This document shows, one piece after another, positions 1 through 7,480 of a stretch of 39,538 nt of DNA (position 1 is the first letter of the stretch; every line of letters begins with the position of its first letter). Location of the stretch: the NCBI GenBank assembly GCA_002423155.1, contig DIUV01000020.1, positions 13,298 to 52,835 of the forward strand, in the 5' to 3' direction. The position numbers were made by a program, and so were the translations under genes. This stretch comes from Alphaproteobacteria bacterium UBA6149. Its GTDB lineage: Bacteria; Pseudomonadota; Alphaproteobacteria; Rickettsiales; UBA998. The notes beneath the pieces were generated by a model, which was given only the letters and a program-made list of their open reading frames with translations, was not told the origin of the DNA and made no database searches.

Positions 1-40
1 CCGAATTTGTGGGGATTAAAAGTTTAATTGGACAGTAGTG
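1..40. mobile_element. Terminal inverted repeat of an insertion sequence (edge, partial)
   Basis: These 40 bases match the reverse complement of 39483-39522 at 37 of 40 positions, so the window begins and ends in opposite ends of the same kind of element. The outer tip reads GGACAGTAGTG. No transposase is inside the window, so the IS family cannot be named. Half of a palindromic repeat begins directly beside it. Confidence 0.6.
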
Positions 41-116
41 CGTCTGCACGGGAATGATGACGGAGAGAATAATGTCTTCAATAGCTTTGCAATATTAACA
101 TTACTGTCGTGTAGTG
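41..116. repeat. Right half of a palindromic/MITE-like repeat, cut by the IS end
   Basis: Bases 45-67 have the GATGACGGAGAG-type edge shared by the complete palindromic repeats at 2188-2288 and 2600-2701. Bases 89-116 end in ACTGTCGTGTAG, the same terminal sequence as the MITE-like elements at 2531-2765 and 27521-27757. The left half is absent and the IS end takes its place. The repeat stops 2 nt from the glnA stop codon, so it forms the 3' flank of glnA. Confidence 0.55.
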
Positions 117-118
117 TA

Positions 119-1531
119 TTAAACGCTATAATACATATCAAACTCAACCGGATGCGGAGATTGTTCATAACGATCAACTTCTTCGATTTTCAAAGCTATA
201 TAAGCATCAATTTGCTCATCGGTAAATACGTCACCTTTTTTCAAGAAGGCACGGTCTTTATCCAAAGCTTCCAAAGCTTGACGTAGAGAAATTGCAACGG
301 TTGGAACGTCTTTTAGCTCTTCAGGTGGAAGGTCATAAAGGTTTTTGTCCATTGCATCACCAGGGTGAATTTTGTTTTCAATCCCGTCTAGTCCTGCCAT
401 TAGCAAGGCAGTGAAGGTGTAATAAGGGTTACCAGCGCTATCGGGGAAGCGAGCTTCAATACGTTTTCCTTTAGGGCTTGCCACGTAAGGAATACGGATG
501 GAAGCCGAGCGGTTGCGTGAAGAATAAGCCAATAATACTGGAGCTTCATAACCAGGAACTAAGCGTTTATAGCTGTTGGTGCTGGAGTTTGAAAACGCAT
601 TGATAGCTCGTGCATGTTTGATTATTCCGCCAATGTAATATAGGCAAGTTTCTGATAAATCAGCATAACCATTGCCAGCAAACAAAGGTTTGCCATCTTT
701 CCAGATTGATTGGTGCACGTGCATACCCGAACCATTATCGCCATAAATTGGTTTTGGCATAAAGGTTACGGTTTTGCCATAAGCTTGAGCGATGTTATGT
801 ACGACATATTTATATTTTTGCACATTATCCGCAGTGCTAACCAAATCGCTGAATTTAAAGCCTAATTCGTGCTGGGCTGGCGCCACTTCATGGTGGTGCA
901 ATACGGGTGCAATGCCTACTTCTCTTAAGATAGTCAGCATTTCTGCGCGGATGTCTTGCGCATTATCCACCGGAGCAACCGGGAAATAACCGCCTTTAAC
1001 GCGTGGGCGATGCGCCAGATTGCCAATGCCCATTTCTGATTTTTTACCAGTATTGCTAGGAAGTTCCGCCGCATCTACTTCATAAGAACAGCCGAACATG
1101 CCCGTAGTGTAACGCACATCGTCAAACATGAAGAATTCTAGCTCTGGGCCAAAATAAGCCGCGTCACCAATGCCGCTATAATTCAAATAAGCTTCCGCAC
1201 GACGTGCAGTAGAACGTGGGTCACGCTCATAAGGTTGACCAGAGCTCGGCTCAACAATGTCGCAAGCGATGATTAAAGTTGGTTGCGCAGTGAAGGGGTC
1301 AATAAAAGCGGAAGCAGGATCGGGCATCAAAATCATGTCGGATTCATTAATAGACTTCCAACCGCTGATGGAAGAACCATCAAACATAACGCCTGCTTCT
1401 AGTAATTCTGCATCTACTTCTTCTGCACAATAAGTTGTATGGTGCCATTTTCCACGTGGATCGGTAAAGCGAAAATCAACGAAGGCAATTTCGTTTTCTT
1501 TAATCATTTTCAATATGTTATCAGCAGACAT
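119..1531 (-). CDS. glnA: Glutamine synthetase type I (GlnA)
   Basis: Catalyses ATP-dependent synthesis of glutamine from glutamate and ammonia in the cytoplasm, the main entry of ammonium into metabolism. At 470 residues it has the usual GS-I length. Visible family landmarks are the N-terminal beta-grasp region with VDFRFTDPRGKWHH, the active-site stretch GSGMHVHQS, and NLYDLPPEE near the C-terminus. Tyr399 in that last motif matches the tyrosine adenylylated by GlnE in related enzymes, so covalent control is likely. The ATG has an AAAGGA ribosome site just upstream. It lies downstream of glnB on the same strand with a 177-bp gap that holds a long palindrome, so the two probably form a glnBA operon. 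Identity is certain from the family motifs; regulation is inferred. Confidence 0.98.
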   Translation of the reverse strand: MSADNILKMIKENEIAFVDFRFTDPRGKWHHTTYCAEEVDAELLEAGVMFDGSSISGWKSINESDMILMPDPASAFIDPFTAQPTLIIACDIVEPSSGQPYERDPRSTARRAEAYLNYSGIGDAAYFGPELEFFMFDDVRYTTGMFGCSYEVDAAELPSNTGKKSEMGIGNLAHRPRVKGGYFPVAPVDNAQDIRAEMLTILREVGIAPVLHHHEVAPAQHELGFKFSDLVSTADNVQKYKYVVHNIAQAYGKTVTFMPKPIYGDNGSGMHVHQSIWKDGKPLFAGNGYADLSETCLYYIGGIIKHARAINAFSNSSTNSYKRLVPGYEAPVLLAYSSRNRSASIRIPYVASPKGKRIEARFPDSAGNPYYTFTALLMAGLDGIENKIHPGDAMDKNLYDLPPEELKDVPTVAISLRQALEALDKDRAFLKKGDVFTDEQIDAYIALKIEEVDRYEQSPHPVEFDMYYSV

Positions 1532-1585
1532 ATTCTTTTTCCTTTATTGTTTATAAAAAATTTAGTGCTTTGTTAGACTTTTTTT

Positions 1586-1709
1586 ATTTTCTGATTGTAG
1601 TGATGCAGCTGAGTCGTTTCTTTTTGATGAGAACCCGCAGCGTAGCAGCGCTACGTGAGGACTTCGAAGAAGAAAAAACGGCGCAGATGCGTCGCTACAA
1701 TCAGAAAAT
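1586..1709. repeat. 124-bp palindrome in the glnB-glnA intergenic region
   Basis: The outer arms 1586-1606 and 1689-1709 pair at 19 of 21 positions, and both mismatches become G-U pairs in one transcribed strand. Pairing continues inward with interruptions, and the centre holds a second hairpin, CGTAGC-AGC-GCTACG at 1641-1655. The right arm touches the glnB stop codon. The sequence is unlike the other palindromic repeats of this window. It could fold in the glnBA transcript as an attenuator or processing site, or be a mobile palindromic element. Confidence 0.65.
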
Positions 1710-2047
1710 TATAGTGCATTTTCTCCACGGTCGCCCGTACGTATCCTAATCGCATCAGTAATATCGGATACAAAAATTTTACCATCACCAATTCGCCCGG
1801 AACGAGCCGCATTAATGATAGCTTCCACCATACGCTCTACCTGATTATCTGGTACGACAATTTCTAACTTCACTTTGGGGAGAAAATCAACCACATATTC
1901 CGCACCGCGGTATAATTCTGTATGCCCCTTCTGCCGCCCAAACCCACGCACCTCGGTGATAGTTATCCCCTGCAACCCCACTTCTTGCAAGGCTTCCTTC
2001 ACTTCATCGAGCTTAAATGGCTTAATTATTGCTTCAATTTTTTTCAT
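1709..2047 (-). CDS. glnB: Nitrogen regulatory protein P-II (GlnB)
   Basis: A trimeric cytosolic signalling protein that senses 2-oxoglutarate, ATP/ADP and nitrogen status and controls GlnE, NtrB-type kinases and other targets. The 112-residue length and the start MKKIEAIIKPFKLDEV are typical. The T-loop reads GHTELYRGAEY and ends with Tyr51, the residue uridylylated by GlnD in this family. The B-loop and C-terminus (GRIGDGKIFV, then IRTGDRGENAL) are complete. It is the first gene of the glnB-glnA pair. I see no clear sigma-54 promoter (GG-N10-GC) in the 110 bp upstream. GlnB rather than GlnK is preferred because of the glnA neighbour. Confidence 0.96.
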   Translation of the reverse strand: MKKIEAIIKPFKLDEVKEALQEVGLQGITITEVRGFGRQKGHTELYRGAEYVVDFLPKVKLEIVVPDNQVERMVEAIINAARSGRIGDGKIFVSDITDAIRIRTGDRGENAL

Positions 2048-2187
2048 TTTTCACTTCGGAGTACAAATTTATTCCTCTTAATTGCCATATCTGTATATAA
2101 AAACAAGTATTTTAAATTTTTTCTTTAGTTTTTAGGGGTAAACAAAATTGCATATTAAATTATAATTATCTTTTTATATCAACAATA

Positions 2188-2288
2188 TCCGCCGTCATCC
2201 CCGCCTTGTGCGGGGATCTCAGGACACAAAAAAGACCTAATTTGTAGCCTAAGATCCCCGCTTAAAGAGCGAGGATGACGACGGAGAG
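2188..2288. repeat. Palindromic double-hairpin repeat A
   Basis: The outer arms are CCGCCGTCATCC and its near complement GGATGACGACGG. Each arm also forms its own small hairpin: ATCCCCGC with GCGGGGAT on the left, and a similar one with one mismatch on the right. It lies between the divergent glnB gene and tRNA-His. It is the same class as the repeats at 2600, 27582, 31735 and 38011. I could not find convincing outer terminal repeats for this copy. Confidence 0.8.
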
Positions 2289-2352
2289 TTAAAAAAAAAT
2301 TATATGATGCTTGACCATAAGGGATGATTTGGGTTATGTAATACGCCTTCTT

Positions 2353-2381
2353 TTGAAGTAGAAGCTATTATTTCAAATAAT
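2353..2381 (+). promoter_or_regulatory. Candidate sigma-70 promoter of tRNA-His
   Basis: TTGAAG (2353-2358) and AATAAT (2376-2381) are separated by 17 bp, each one or two bases from consensus. The tRNA begins 11 nt downstream of the -10 box, as expected for a tRNA promoter with a very short leader. Assigned by eye only. Confidence 0.5.
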
Positions 2382-2391
2382 AGGTTTTTGT

Positions 2392-2469
2392 GGCGGGTGT
2401 AGCTCAGTTGGTTAGAGCGCCAGGTTGTGGCTCTGGAGGTCGCCGGTTCGATCCCGGTCACTCGCCCCA
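2392..2469 (+). tRNA. tRNA-His (anticodon GTG)
   Basis: The acceptor stem GCGGGTG (2393-2399) pairs with CACTCGC (2459-2465). The D-arm (TAGCTCAGTTGGTTAGAGC) and T-loop (GGTTCGATCC) are canonical. The anticodon stem CCAGG/TCTGG closes the loop TTGTGGC, giving anticodon GTG for histidine. A G at 2392 lies opposite C73 (2466), so the histidine identity pair G-1:C73 appears to be encoded. CCA is encoded at 2467-2469. The gene stands alone between two palindromic repeats. Confidence 0.96.
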
Positions 2470-2530
2470 CTTTCTCCTAATTTTTTGCTATATTGAATAT
2501 ATTGCTTAGTATATAGGATGTATTCATTAT

Positions 2531-2765
2531 CCTACACGACAGTACTAATTAATAACAGCACTACATATTGATATATAACGTATTTTTATAATAAATATAT
2601 CCGTTGTCATACCGTCGCAGGACGGTATCCATGCCAAACCATTGGCTTATACGCTAGTTGATAGGCATGGATACCGCTCTTCAGCGGTATGACGATGGAG
2701 AGTTTGAGCAAATAACAAATTGTTATTTATTATATAATTTCTTGTTAATAGTGCTGTCATGTAGG
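2531..2765. mobile_element. MITE-like element B (235 bp) with palindromic core
   Basis: The ends are inverted copies: CCTACACGACAGTACTA on the left, and on the right the reverse complement of CCTACATGACAGCACTA. The same terminal sequence bounds the element at 27521-27757 and ends near 116 and 27802. The core 2600-2701 is a palindromic repeat with local hairpins at 2609-2628 (ATACCGTC/GACGGTAT) and 2671-2690 (ATACCGCT/AGCGGTAT). No reading frame of note is inside. It ends 36 bp before the Tim44-like gene, so that gene's promoter probably lies within or across the element. Confidence 0.65.
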
Positions 2766-2801
2766 TTGAGCATTCATTATGAGTAAATAAAGGAAAATAA
2801 A

Positions 2802-3761
2802 GTGAGAATACAAAATATTGCAAGTATATTTATTCTATTATTCTTCATTAGTGCAATCATACTCCCCCAATTTGCCGAAGCGCGTGCAGGCGGTGGGCGT
2901 AGCAGTATGGGCAGTCGTGGTAGTCGTACTTATGCACCTTCTTCCAGTTATCGGGCCCCCAGCTATCAGGCAAAGCCTATTGAGCGCAGTGCCACCACCA
3001 AACCAGCGCCACAAACGGCACCTTCGGCACTTGCTGGGCAACCAATGAACAATCCACAAGGCGGCTTTGGCGGAGGAACTTTCTGGCGCGGAATGGCTGG
3101 TGGATTTTTGGGAGCAGGTATTGCTAGTATGTTATTCGGCGGACATGCAGGCGGAATGGGTGGCGGTTTCGGCGGCGGAGCAGGGGGCATGCTCGGCGGA
3201 TTGCTGCAAATGCTACTAATTGGCGGAGTGCTCTATTTCCTTTATAAAAAATTCTTCGCACAAAAAATAAATAGCAACAACAACTCTTATAGCAATAATT
3301 CCTATGTTAATGAGGCAGAACCAGTGATTGATGTGACGCAACCCTTATTAATTACCGATACTGACAAACAATATTTTGAACAATTATTATTAAAAATCCA
3401 AAAATCCTGGAGCGATGGCGACTTAAGCCATCTACGCGCTTATGTAACCCCCGAAATGTTACAATATTTCAACGAAGAACTCTCCGCCAATGCCAGCCGT
3501 GGGCTTGCCAATAAGGTAGAACAGGTAGAACTACAAACCGCAGATATTATGGAATCTTGGAGCGAGTATAATCTGGATTATGTAACTACGCGCCTGCATT
3601 GGAGCGCGTTAGATTATATGGTGAGATTGGACGCTAAGGCTGGGGATGCTAATTATATCGCCTCGGGGAATAACAACGCTGTCGAAGAGGCGGAAGAATT
3701 CTGGACTTTTGTGCGGGCTGCGGGGGGGAACTGGTTGTTGTCGGCTATTCAGCAGGGGTAA
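2802..3761 (+). CDS. Tim44-like domain membrane protein
   Basis: A 319-residue exported protein. Residues 1-28 form a signal sequence ending AEA. Residues 29-130 are low-complexity Ser/Pro/Gly with GGFGGG-type repeats. A hydrophobic segment around 132-148 (LLQMLLIGGVLYFLYKK) anchors it in the membrane. Residues 180-319 match the Tim44-like fold, with ITDTDKQYFEQLL near its start and WTFVRAAGGNWLLSAIQQ at the end. In bacteria this domain occurs in inner-membrane proteins whose substrate is mostly unknown; it resembles the C-terminal domain of the mitochondrial import factor Tim44. The start is GTG, chosen for the AAAGGAAA ribosome site 6-10 nt upstream. It is a single-gene unit ahead of the nuo operon. 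Confidence 0.85.
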   Translation: MRIQNIASIFILLFFISAIILPQFAEARAGGGRSSMGSRGSRTYAPSSSYRAPSYQAKPIERSATTKPAPQTAPSALAGQPMNNPQGGFGGGTFWRGMAGGFLGAGIASMLFGGHAGGMGGGFGGGAGGMLGGLLQMLLIGGVLYFLYKKFFAQKINSNNNSYSNNSYVNEAEPVIDVTQPLLITDTDKQYFEQLLLKIQKSWSDGDLSHLRAYVTPEMLQYFNEELSANASRGLANKVEQVELQTADIMESWSEYNLDYVTTRLHWSALDYMVRLDAKAGDANYIASGNNNAVEEAEEFWTFVRAAGGNWLLSAIQQG

Positions 3762-3785
3762 GCAATTATAAGTACTGTGACGCAT

Positions 3786-3814
3786 TTGTAACACTAGCTC
3801 TAGTGGTTTATATA
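3786..3814 (+). promoter_or_regulatory. Candidate nuo operon promoter with operator-like palindrome
   Basis: TTGTAA (3786-3791) and TATATA (3809-3814) have a 17-bp spacer. The first 14 bases of the spacer (3792-3805) are a perfect inverted repeat, CACTAG-CT-CTAGTG, directly after the -35 box, where a repressor would block RNA polymerase. It lies 88 bp upstream of nuoA and after the stop of the Tim44-like gene. The role is inferred from position. Confidence 0.45.
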
Positions 3815-3901
3815 TAAAAACAGAAAATATGTTGATGTTCGTCGTCGCATTGTCTAAAGCAGGTAATGAATTTATATTCCTACTAATCTTACGGAGTGCT
3901 T

Positions 3902-4267
3902 ATGCAAGCGGTGGTTGCCTCTTATTTGCCGATTTTGATTTTTTTAGGTATTGCTACAGGGCTGGCGGCAATTATGATTGTCGCGCCCATGCTGGTTTCG
4001 CCGCGCAATGCTACTAAAGAAAAAATTTCTCCTTATGAATGCGGATTTGAGCCGTTTGGCAATGCTCGGGGGAAATTTGATGTGCGCTTTTATCTGGTTT
4101 CCATCTTGTTTATTATTTTCGATTTAGAGGTTGCCTTCTTGTTTCCTTGGGCGGTTTCTTTTAAAGAAGTGGGACATTTTGGTTTCTGGTCGATGATGAT
4201 ATTTTTAGGCGTTTTGACGATCGGATTTATTTATGAGTGGAAGAAAGGCGCCTTAGAATGGGAATAG
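3902..4267 (+). CDS. nuoA: NADH-quinone oxidoreductase subunit A
   Basis: A small membrane subunit of complex I that lines the junction between the hydrophilic arm and the quinone channel. At 121 residues it has three predicted membrane helices. It carries the conserved loop SPYECGFEP after the first helix (the Cys is the family landmark), then KFDVRFYLVSILFIIFDLE with the acidic end of helix 2. I chose ATG 3902 because GGAG sits 5 nt upstream; an in-frame GTG six bases earlier overlaps that ribosome site and is less likely. It is the first gene of the operon, and its stop lies 2 nt before the preferred nuoB start. Confidence 0.96.
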   Translation: MQAVVASYLPILIFLGIATGLAAIMIVAPMLVSPRNATKEKISPYECGFEPFGNARGKFDVRFYLVSILFIIFDLEVAFLFPWAVSFKEVGHFGFWSMMIFLGVLTIGFIYEWKKGALEWE

Positions 4268-4269
4268 AG

Positions 4270-4821
4270 ATGAATAATTTTGCTCCAATGGCTTCGCATT
4301 TGGCTCCCTTACCAGCTGGTGCCAGCCAAGATGATTTACTTAGCAATGTATTTGCGGATTTTAATCAGCAAGGCTTCATGGTTGCTAATTTAGATAAATT
4401 AGTCAGCTGGGTACGTACTGGTTCGCTCTGGCCCATGACTTTTGGCTTGGCTTGCTGCGCGGTAGAGATGATGCACGCCGCCGCTTCGCGTTATGATATG
4501 GATAGATTAGGCCTAGTGTTCCGCCCGAGTCCGCGTCAGTCGGATGTGATGATTGTAGCAGGTACTTTGTGCAACAAAATGGCACCTGCTTTACGCAAAG
4601 TTTATGACCAAATGTCCGAGCCACGTTATGTTATTTCCATGGGTAGCTGTGCTAATGGCGGCGGATATTATCATTATTCTTATTCCGTAGTGCGCGGTTG
4701 TGACCGCATCGTTCCCGTGGATGTTTATGTTCCTGGTTGCCCTCCCACTGCTGAGGCTTTGATGTATGGTATTTTGCAATTACAGAAAAAAATTCGCCGT
4801 GAGGGGACGTTACGCAGATGA
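4270..4821 (+). CDS. nuoB: NADH-quinone oxidoreductase subunit B (N2 cluster)
   Basis: Carries the terminal [4Fe-4S] cluster N2 that passes electrons to quinone. With the start used here (183 residues) the four ligands are the tandem pair Cys62-Cys63 in GLACCAVEMM, Cys127 in MGSCANGGG and Cys157 in VPGCPP. Start choice: ATG 4270 follows GGAA in the nuoA stop region. ATG 4258, four codons earlier, is the alternative and would overlap nuoA. The last four bases (ATGA) are shared with the nuoC start, so the two genes are translationally coupled. Confidence 0.97.
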   Translation: MNNFAPMASHLAPLPAGASQDDLLSNVFADFNQQGFMVANLDKLVSWVRTGSLWPMTFGLACCAVEMMHAAASRYDMDRLGLVFRPSPRQSDVMIVAGTLCNKMAPALRKVYDQMSEPRYVISMGSCANGGGYYHYSYSVVRGCDRIVPVDVYVPGCPPTAEALMYGILQLQKKIRREGTLRR

Positions 4822-5423
4822 GCAAGAATATTAGCGAATTAGGCGAATATCTACAAACCAAATTGAAAGATGCGGTTTTGGAAGTGCATGAATATAAAGG
4901 CGAACTATGTTTGCTGGTTGCGCGTGAGAAAATAGAAAAAATAATGAAGTTTCTGCGCGATGATAAAGAATGTTTATTCAAGCAATTGATGGATGTTTGC
5001 GGAGTGGATTATTTGGAACGCGCGGAACGTTTTGAAGTGGTTTATAATCTGCTTAGTTTAAAACATAATCTGCGTATTCGTATAAAATTATCTACTGATG
5101 AACAAACTCCCGTTCCATCAGTAACCGAAATTTATCCCACCGCTGGTTGGTTTGAGCGTGAAGCTTGGGATATGTACGGCATATTCTTCTCAGGCAATGT
5201 GGATTTGCGCCGTATTCTGACCGATTATGATTTTGACGGACACCCCCAACGCAAAGATTTCCCATTAACAGGCTATGTGGAAATGCGCTACGATGAGAGC
5301 CAAGAACGGGTGATTTACGAGCCAGTTAAGTTGGCGCAAGCGTTCAGAAATTTTGATAATTTAAGTCCGTGGGAAGGTGGAGCTTTTGGTGTGCCGGGTG
5401 ATGAGAAGGCTGCGGGTGGTTGA
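4818..5423 (+). CDS. nuoC: NADH-quinone oxidoreductase subunit C
   Basis: A 30-kDa-type subunit of the peripheral arm that packs against NuoD. The 201 residues include the family signature WFEREAWDMYGIFFSG, then LRRILTDYDFDGHP and RKDFPLTGYVEMRYD. It is separate from nuoD, unlike the fused NuoCD of Escherichia coli. It begins at the ATG overlapping the nuoB stop. The expected next gene, nuoD, is delayed by about 860 bp of inserted accessory genes. Confidence 0.97.
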   Translation: MSKNISELGEYLQTKLKDAVLEVHEYKGELCLLVAREKIEKIMKFLRDDKECLFKQLMDVCGVDYLERAERFEVVYNLLSLKHNLRIRIKLSTDEQTPVPSVTEIYPTAGWFEREAWDMYGIFFSGNVDLRRILTDYDFDGHPQRKDFPLTGYVEMRYDESQERVIYEPVKLAQAFRNFDNLSPWEGGAFGVPGDEKAAGG

Positions 5424-5431
5424 TTTGTTAT

Positions 5432-5974
5432 ATGAAATTATTTTTTTATTTTCTGTTCAGTGTGTTTTTTGTTTTTGCATCTGCGCAGGCTATGGAAAAG
5501 AATTTTGATATAGTGCTAAAAGGTGGAGAAAGTTGGAAACAAGATATAGGAAATAATTTATCTATAATAATGGATTCATTTGAAACAAAAGATGGTTGGA
5601 GTGTAGAAATAATAGATAAAATGGGTGATATTGGTTACATGCATCCTGTTACTCCTCCATACAGATTTGGCAATCCATTGCAAATAGGATCTGGTTATGG
5701 AGAGAAAGTTTCTTCTAGTTATAATTTTGATAGAGATTTATTATTTTTAACTAAGAGAGAAGATATGTTGTTTGCAAGTAAGGCAATGGAAAAAATATTG
5801 TGGGAATATCGCAATATTCCTAATTTTCCATCGCAAGAATATGCTCTTAATGTAATTAGTAAGATGAAGACAGGAAAAATAAAGATGCAAGCGTTTGAAA
5901 GAACTTTTTCAAATGATGGCGGAGAGTCACCAGAAATAAAAAATATTCATTATAAAATAAAAGTTGTTTATTGA
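5432..5974 (+). CDS. Secreted orphan protein inserted between nuoC and nuoD
   Basis: I do not recognise this 180-residue protein. It begins with a clear signal peptide (MKLFFYFLFSVFFVFASAQA, cleavage after residue 20). The remainder is soluble, Lys/Glu/Asp-rich and without cysteine, with a central stretch GYMHPVTPPYRFGNPLQIGS, so it is predicted periplasmic or secreted. An in-frame TTG at 5420 would overlap nuoC by 4 nt; ATG 5432 gives the better signal peptide. The stop is 1 nt before the following DUF2442 gene. The coding sequence is much AT-richer than nuoC or nuoD, which suggests later acquisition. Confidence 0.75.
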   Translation: MKLFFYFLFSVFFVFASAQAMEKNFDIVLKGGESWKQDIGNNLSIIMDSFETKDGWSVEIIDKMGDIGYMHPVTPPYRFGNPLQIGSGYGEKVSSSYNFDRDLLFLTKREDMLFASKAMEKILWEYRNIPNFPSQEYALNVISKMKTGKIKMQAFERTFSNDGGESPEIKNIHYKIKVVY

Positions 5975-5975
5975 T

Positions 5976-6290
5976 ATGTTAGATATTGTTGAAGCAAAAT
6001 ATTTAGATGGTTATAAAATTCATCTGCGCTTTGAAAATGATGCAGAAGGAGTGGTGGATTTTGCGGACAGAAAGATGATTAATCTAACTGAAGCTTGGAA
6101 AGACTTGGATTTTTTTAAATCTTTTAAAATAAATCATCAGTGTGGAACTATAGAATGGCCTAATGGAATGGATATATCACCCGAATTTCTTTTTTCCAAA
6201 GTCACAGGAATACCCCAACAAGCGGCCTTTGCTGTAATGCTGGGTGAAAAAGCTAAGCTGAAAGCTGGTTATAAGGAAGTACGTTCATGA
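5976..6290 (+). CDS. DUF2442 domain protein (copy 1)
   Basis: A 104-residue protein with the DUF2442 layout: an N-terminal beta strand pair (YKIHLRFENDAEGVVDF), a middle helix region (FFKSFKINH) and the hallmark GTIEWPNGMDISPEFLF. It extends about 25 residues beyond the usual end (AAFAVMLGEKAKLKAGYKEV). DUF2442 has no established function that I can cite. It is often found as small genes beside DUF4160 or toxin-antitoxin-like genes. ATG 5976 is preferred over TTG 5964. Its stop overlaps the nuoD start (ATGA), so nuoD translation may depend on it. Confidence 0.85.
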   Translation: MLDIVEAKYLDGYKIHLRFENDAEGVVDFADRKMINLTEAWKDLDFFKSFKINHQCGTIEWPNGMDISPEFLFSKVTGIPQQAAFAVMLGEKAKLKAGYKEVRS

Positions 6291-7480
6291 GTGATATTGA
6301 AACCAAACCAAACGAAATAAAAAATCATACCATAAATTTTGGTCCCCAGCACCCAGCCGCGCACGGAGTTTTGCGCTTGGTTTTGGAGATGGACGGCGAG
6401 GTGGTGGAACGTGCGGATCCGCATATTGGGCTTTTGCACCGCGGCACGGAAAAATTGATTGAGCATAAAACTTACCTGCAAGCGTTGCCTTATTTTGATC
6501 GTTTAGACTATGTTTCGCCCATGGCGCAGGAGCATTGTTTTGCGTTAGCAGTGGAAAAATTATTAGGCTGCGAAGTGCCACGCCGCGCGCAAGTTTTGCG
6601 AGTTATTTTTTGTGAATTGACGCGGATTTTAAATCATACATTAAACGTCACCACCCAAGCATTAGACGTAGGCGCGATGACACCGCTACTTTGGATGTTT
6701 GAAGAGCGCGAACGCATTTTGCAATTTTATGAACGCGCATCCGGCGCACGTTTCCACTCCGCCTATATTCGCCCCGGTGGTGTGCATCAGGATATTCCTG
6801 CCGGAATGGAAGATGACATTGCTAAATTCTGCGATGGTTTCGGCAAAATTATTGACGATGTGGATAGTCTGCTCACTGGCAACCGCATCTGGAAACAACG
6901 CACAGTGGATGTTGGTGTGGTTTCTGCTGACGAGGCTATGGCATGGGGATTTTCTGGCCCCATGTTGCGTGGTTCAGGCTTGGCTTGGGATTTGCGCAAA
7001 AGCCAACCTTATGAGATTTATAACGAGTTAGAATTTGCTATTCCGGTAGGAAAAAACGGAGATTGTTTTGACCGTTATCTAATCCGCATGGAAGAAATGC
7101 GCCAGTCTTTGCACATTATCAAACAAGCACTTAACTTGTTAGAAAAAGGCGAAGTAATGACATCTGACCCTAAAATTGCGCCACCACGCCGCGCACAGAT
7201 GAAGCAATCCATGGAAAGCCTGATTCAACATTTCAAATTATTCACCGAAGGGTTCCATGTTCCAGCAGGGGAAACTTATACGGCAGTGGAAGCGCCTAAA
7301 GGAGAATTCGGCGTGTTCTTGGTTTCGGATGGTACAAACAAACCCTATCGCTGCAAAGTCCGCGCTCCGGGATTTGCCCATCTGGAGGCATTAGATTTCA
7401 TGAGCAAAGGTCATATGCTAGCTGACGTTTCCGCTATTATTGGTACGTTGGATGTGGTGTTTGGGGAGATTGATAGATAA
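6287..7480 (+). CDS. nuoD: NADH-quinone oxidoreductase subunit D
   Basis: A 49-kDa-type subunit that forms the quinone-binding pocket with NuoB. The 397 residues carry FGPQHPAAHGVLRLVLEMDG with the quinone-site histidine near the start, the HIGLLHRGTEKL motif, IRPGGV, and a complete C-terminus ending in GTLDVVFGEIDR. The length is normal for a separate NuoD. An AAGGAAG ribosome site lies 8 nt upstream inside the preceding DUF2442 gene. The stop codon shares one base with the ATG of the next inserted gene (TAATG). Confidence 0.98.
   Translation: MSDIETKPNEIKNHTINFGPQHPAAHGVLRLVLEMDGEVVERADPHIGLLHRGTEKLIEHKTYLQALPYFDRLDYVSPMAQEHCFALAVEKLLGCEVPRRAQVLRVIFCELTRILNHTLNVTTQALDVGAMTPLLWMFEERERILQFYERASGARFHSAYIRPGGVHQDIPAGMEDDIAKFCDGFGKIIDDVDSLLTGNRIWKQRTVDVGVVSADEAMAWGFSGPMLRGSGLAWDLRKSQPYEIYNELEFAIPVGKNGDCFDRYLIRMEEMRQSLHIIKQALNLLEKGEVMTSDPKIAPPRRAQMKQSMESLIQHFKLFTEGFHVPAGETYTAVEAPKGEFGVFLVSDGTNKPYRCKVRAPGFAHLEALDFMSKGHMLADVSAIIGTLDVVFGEIDR

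Noticed and set aside
38..286. An 82-codon plus-strand frame at the window start
   Set aside because: It runs through the repeat half and then antisense to the end of glnA, with no family features.
2048..2160. A sigma-54 promoter upstream of glnB
   Set aside because: I searched by eye for TGGCAC-N5-TTGC-like sequence on the minus strand and found none.
2188..2765. Possible CRISPR array from repeated GTCAT-type sequences
   Set aside because: The copies are inverted palindromes spread over the window, not regularly spaced direct repeats with unique spacers, and no cas gene is present.
3829..4017. A 62-codon frame upstream of and overlapping nuoA
   Set aside because: It is out of frame with nuoA, lacks a ribosome site and is not conserved in composition; the interval is better read as promoter and 5' leader.
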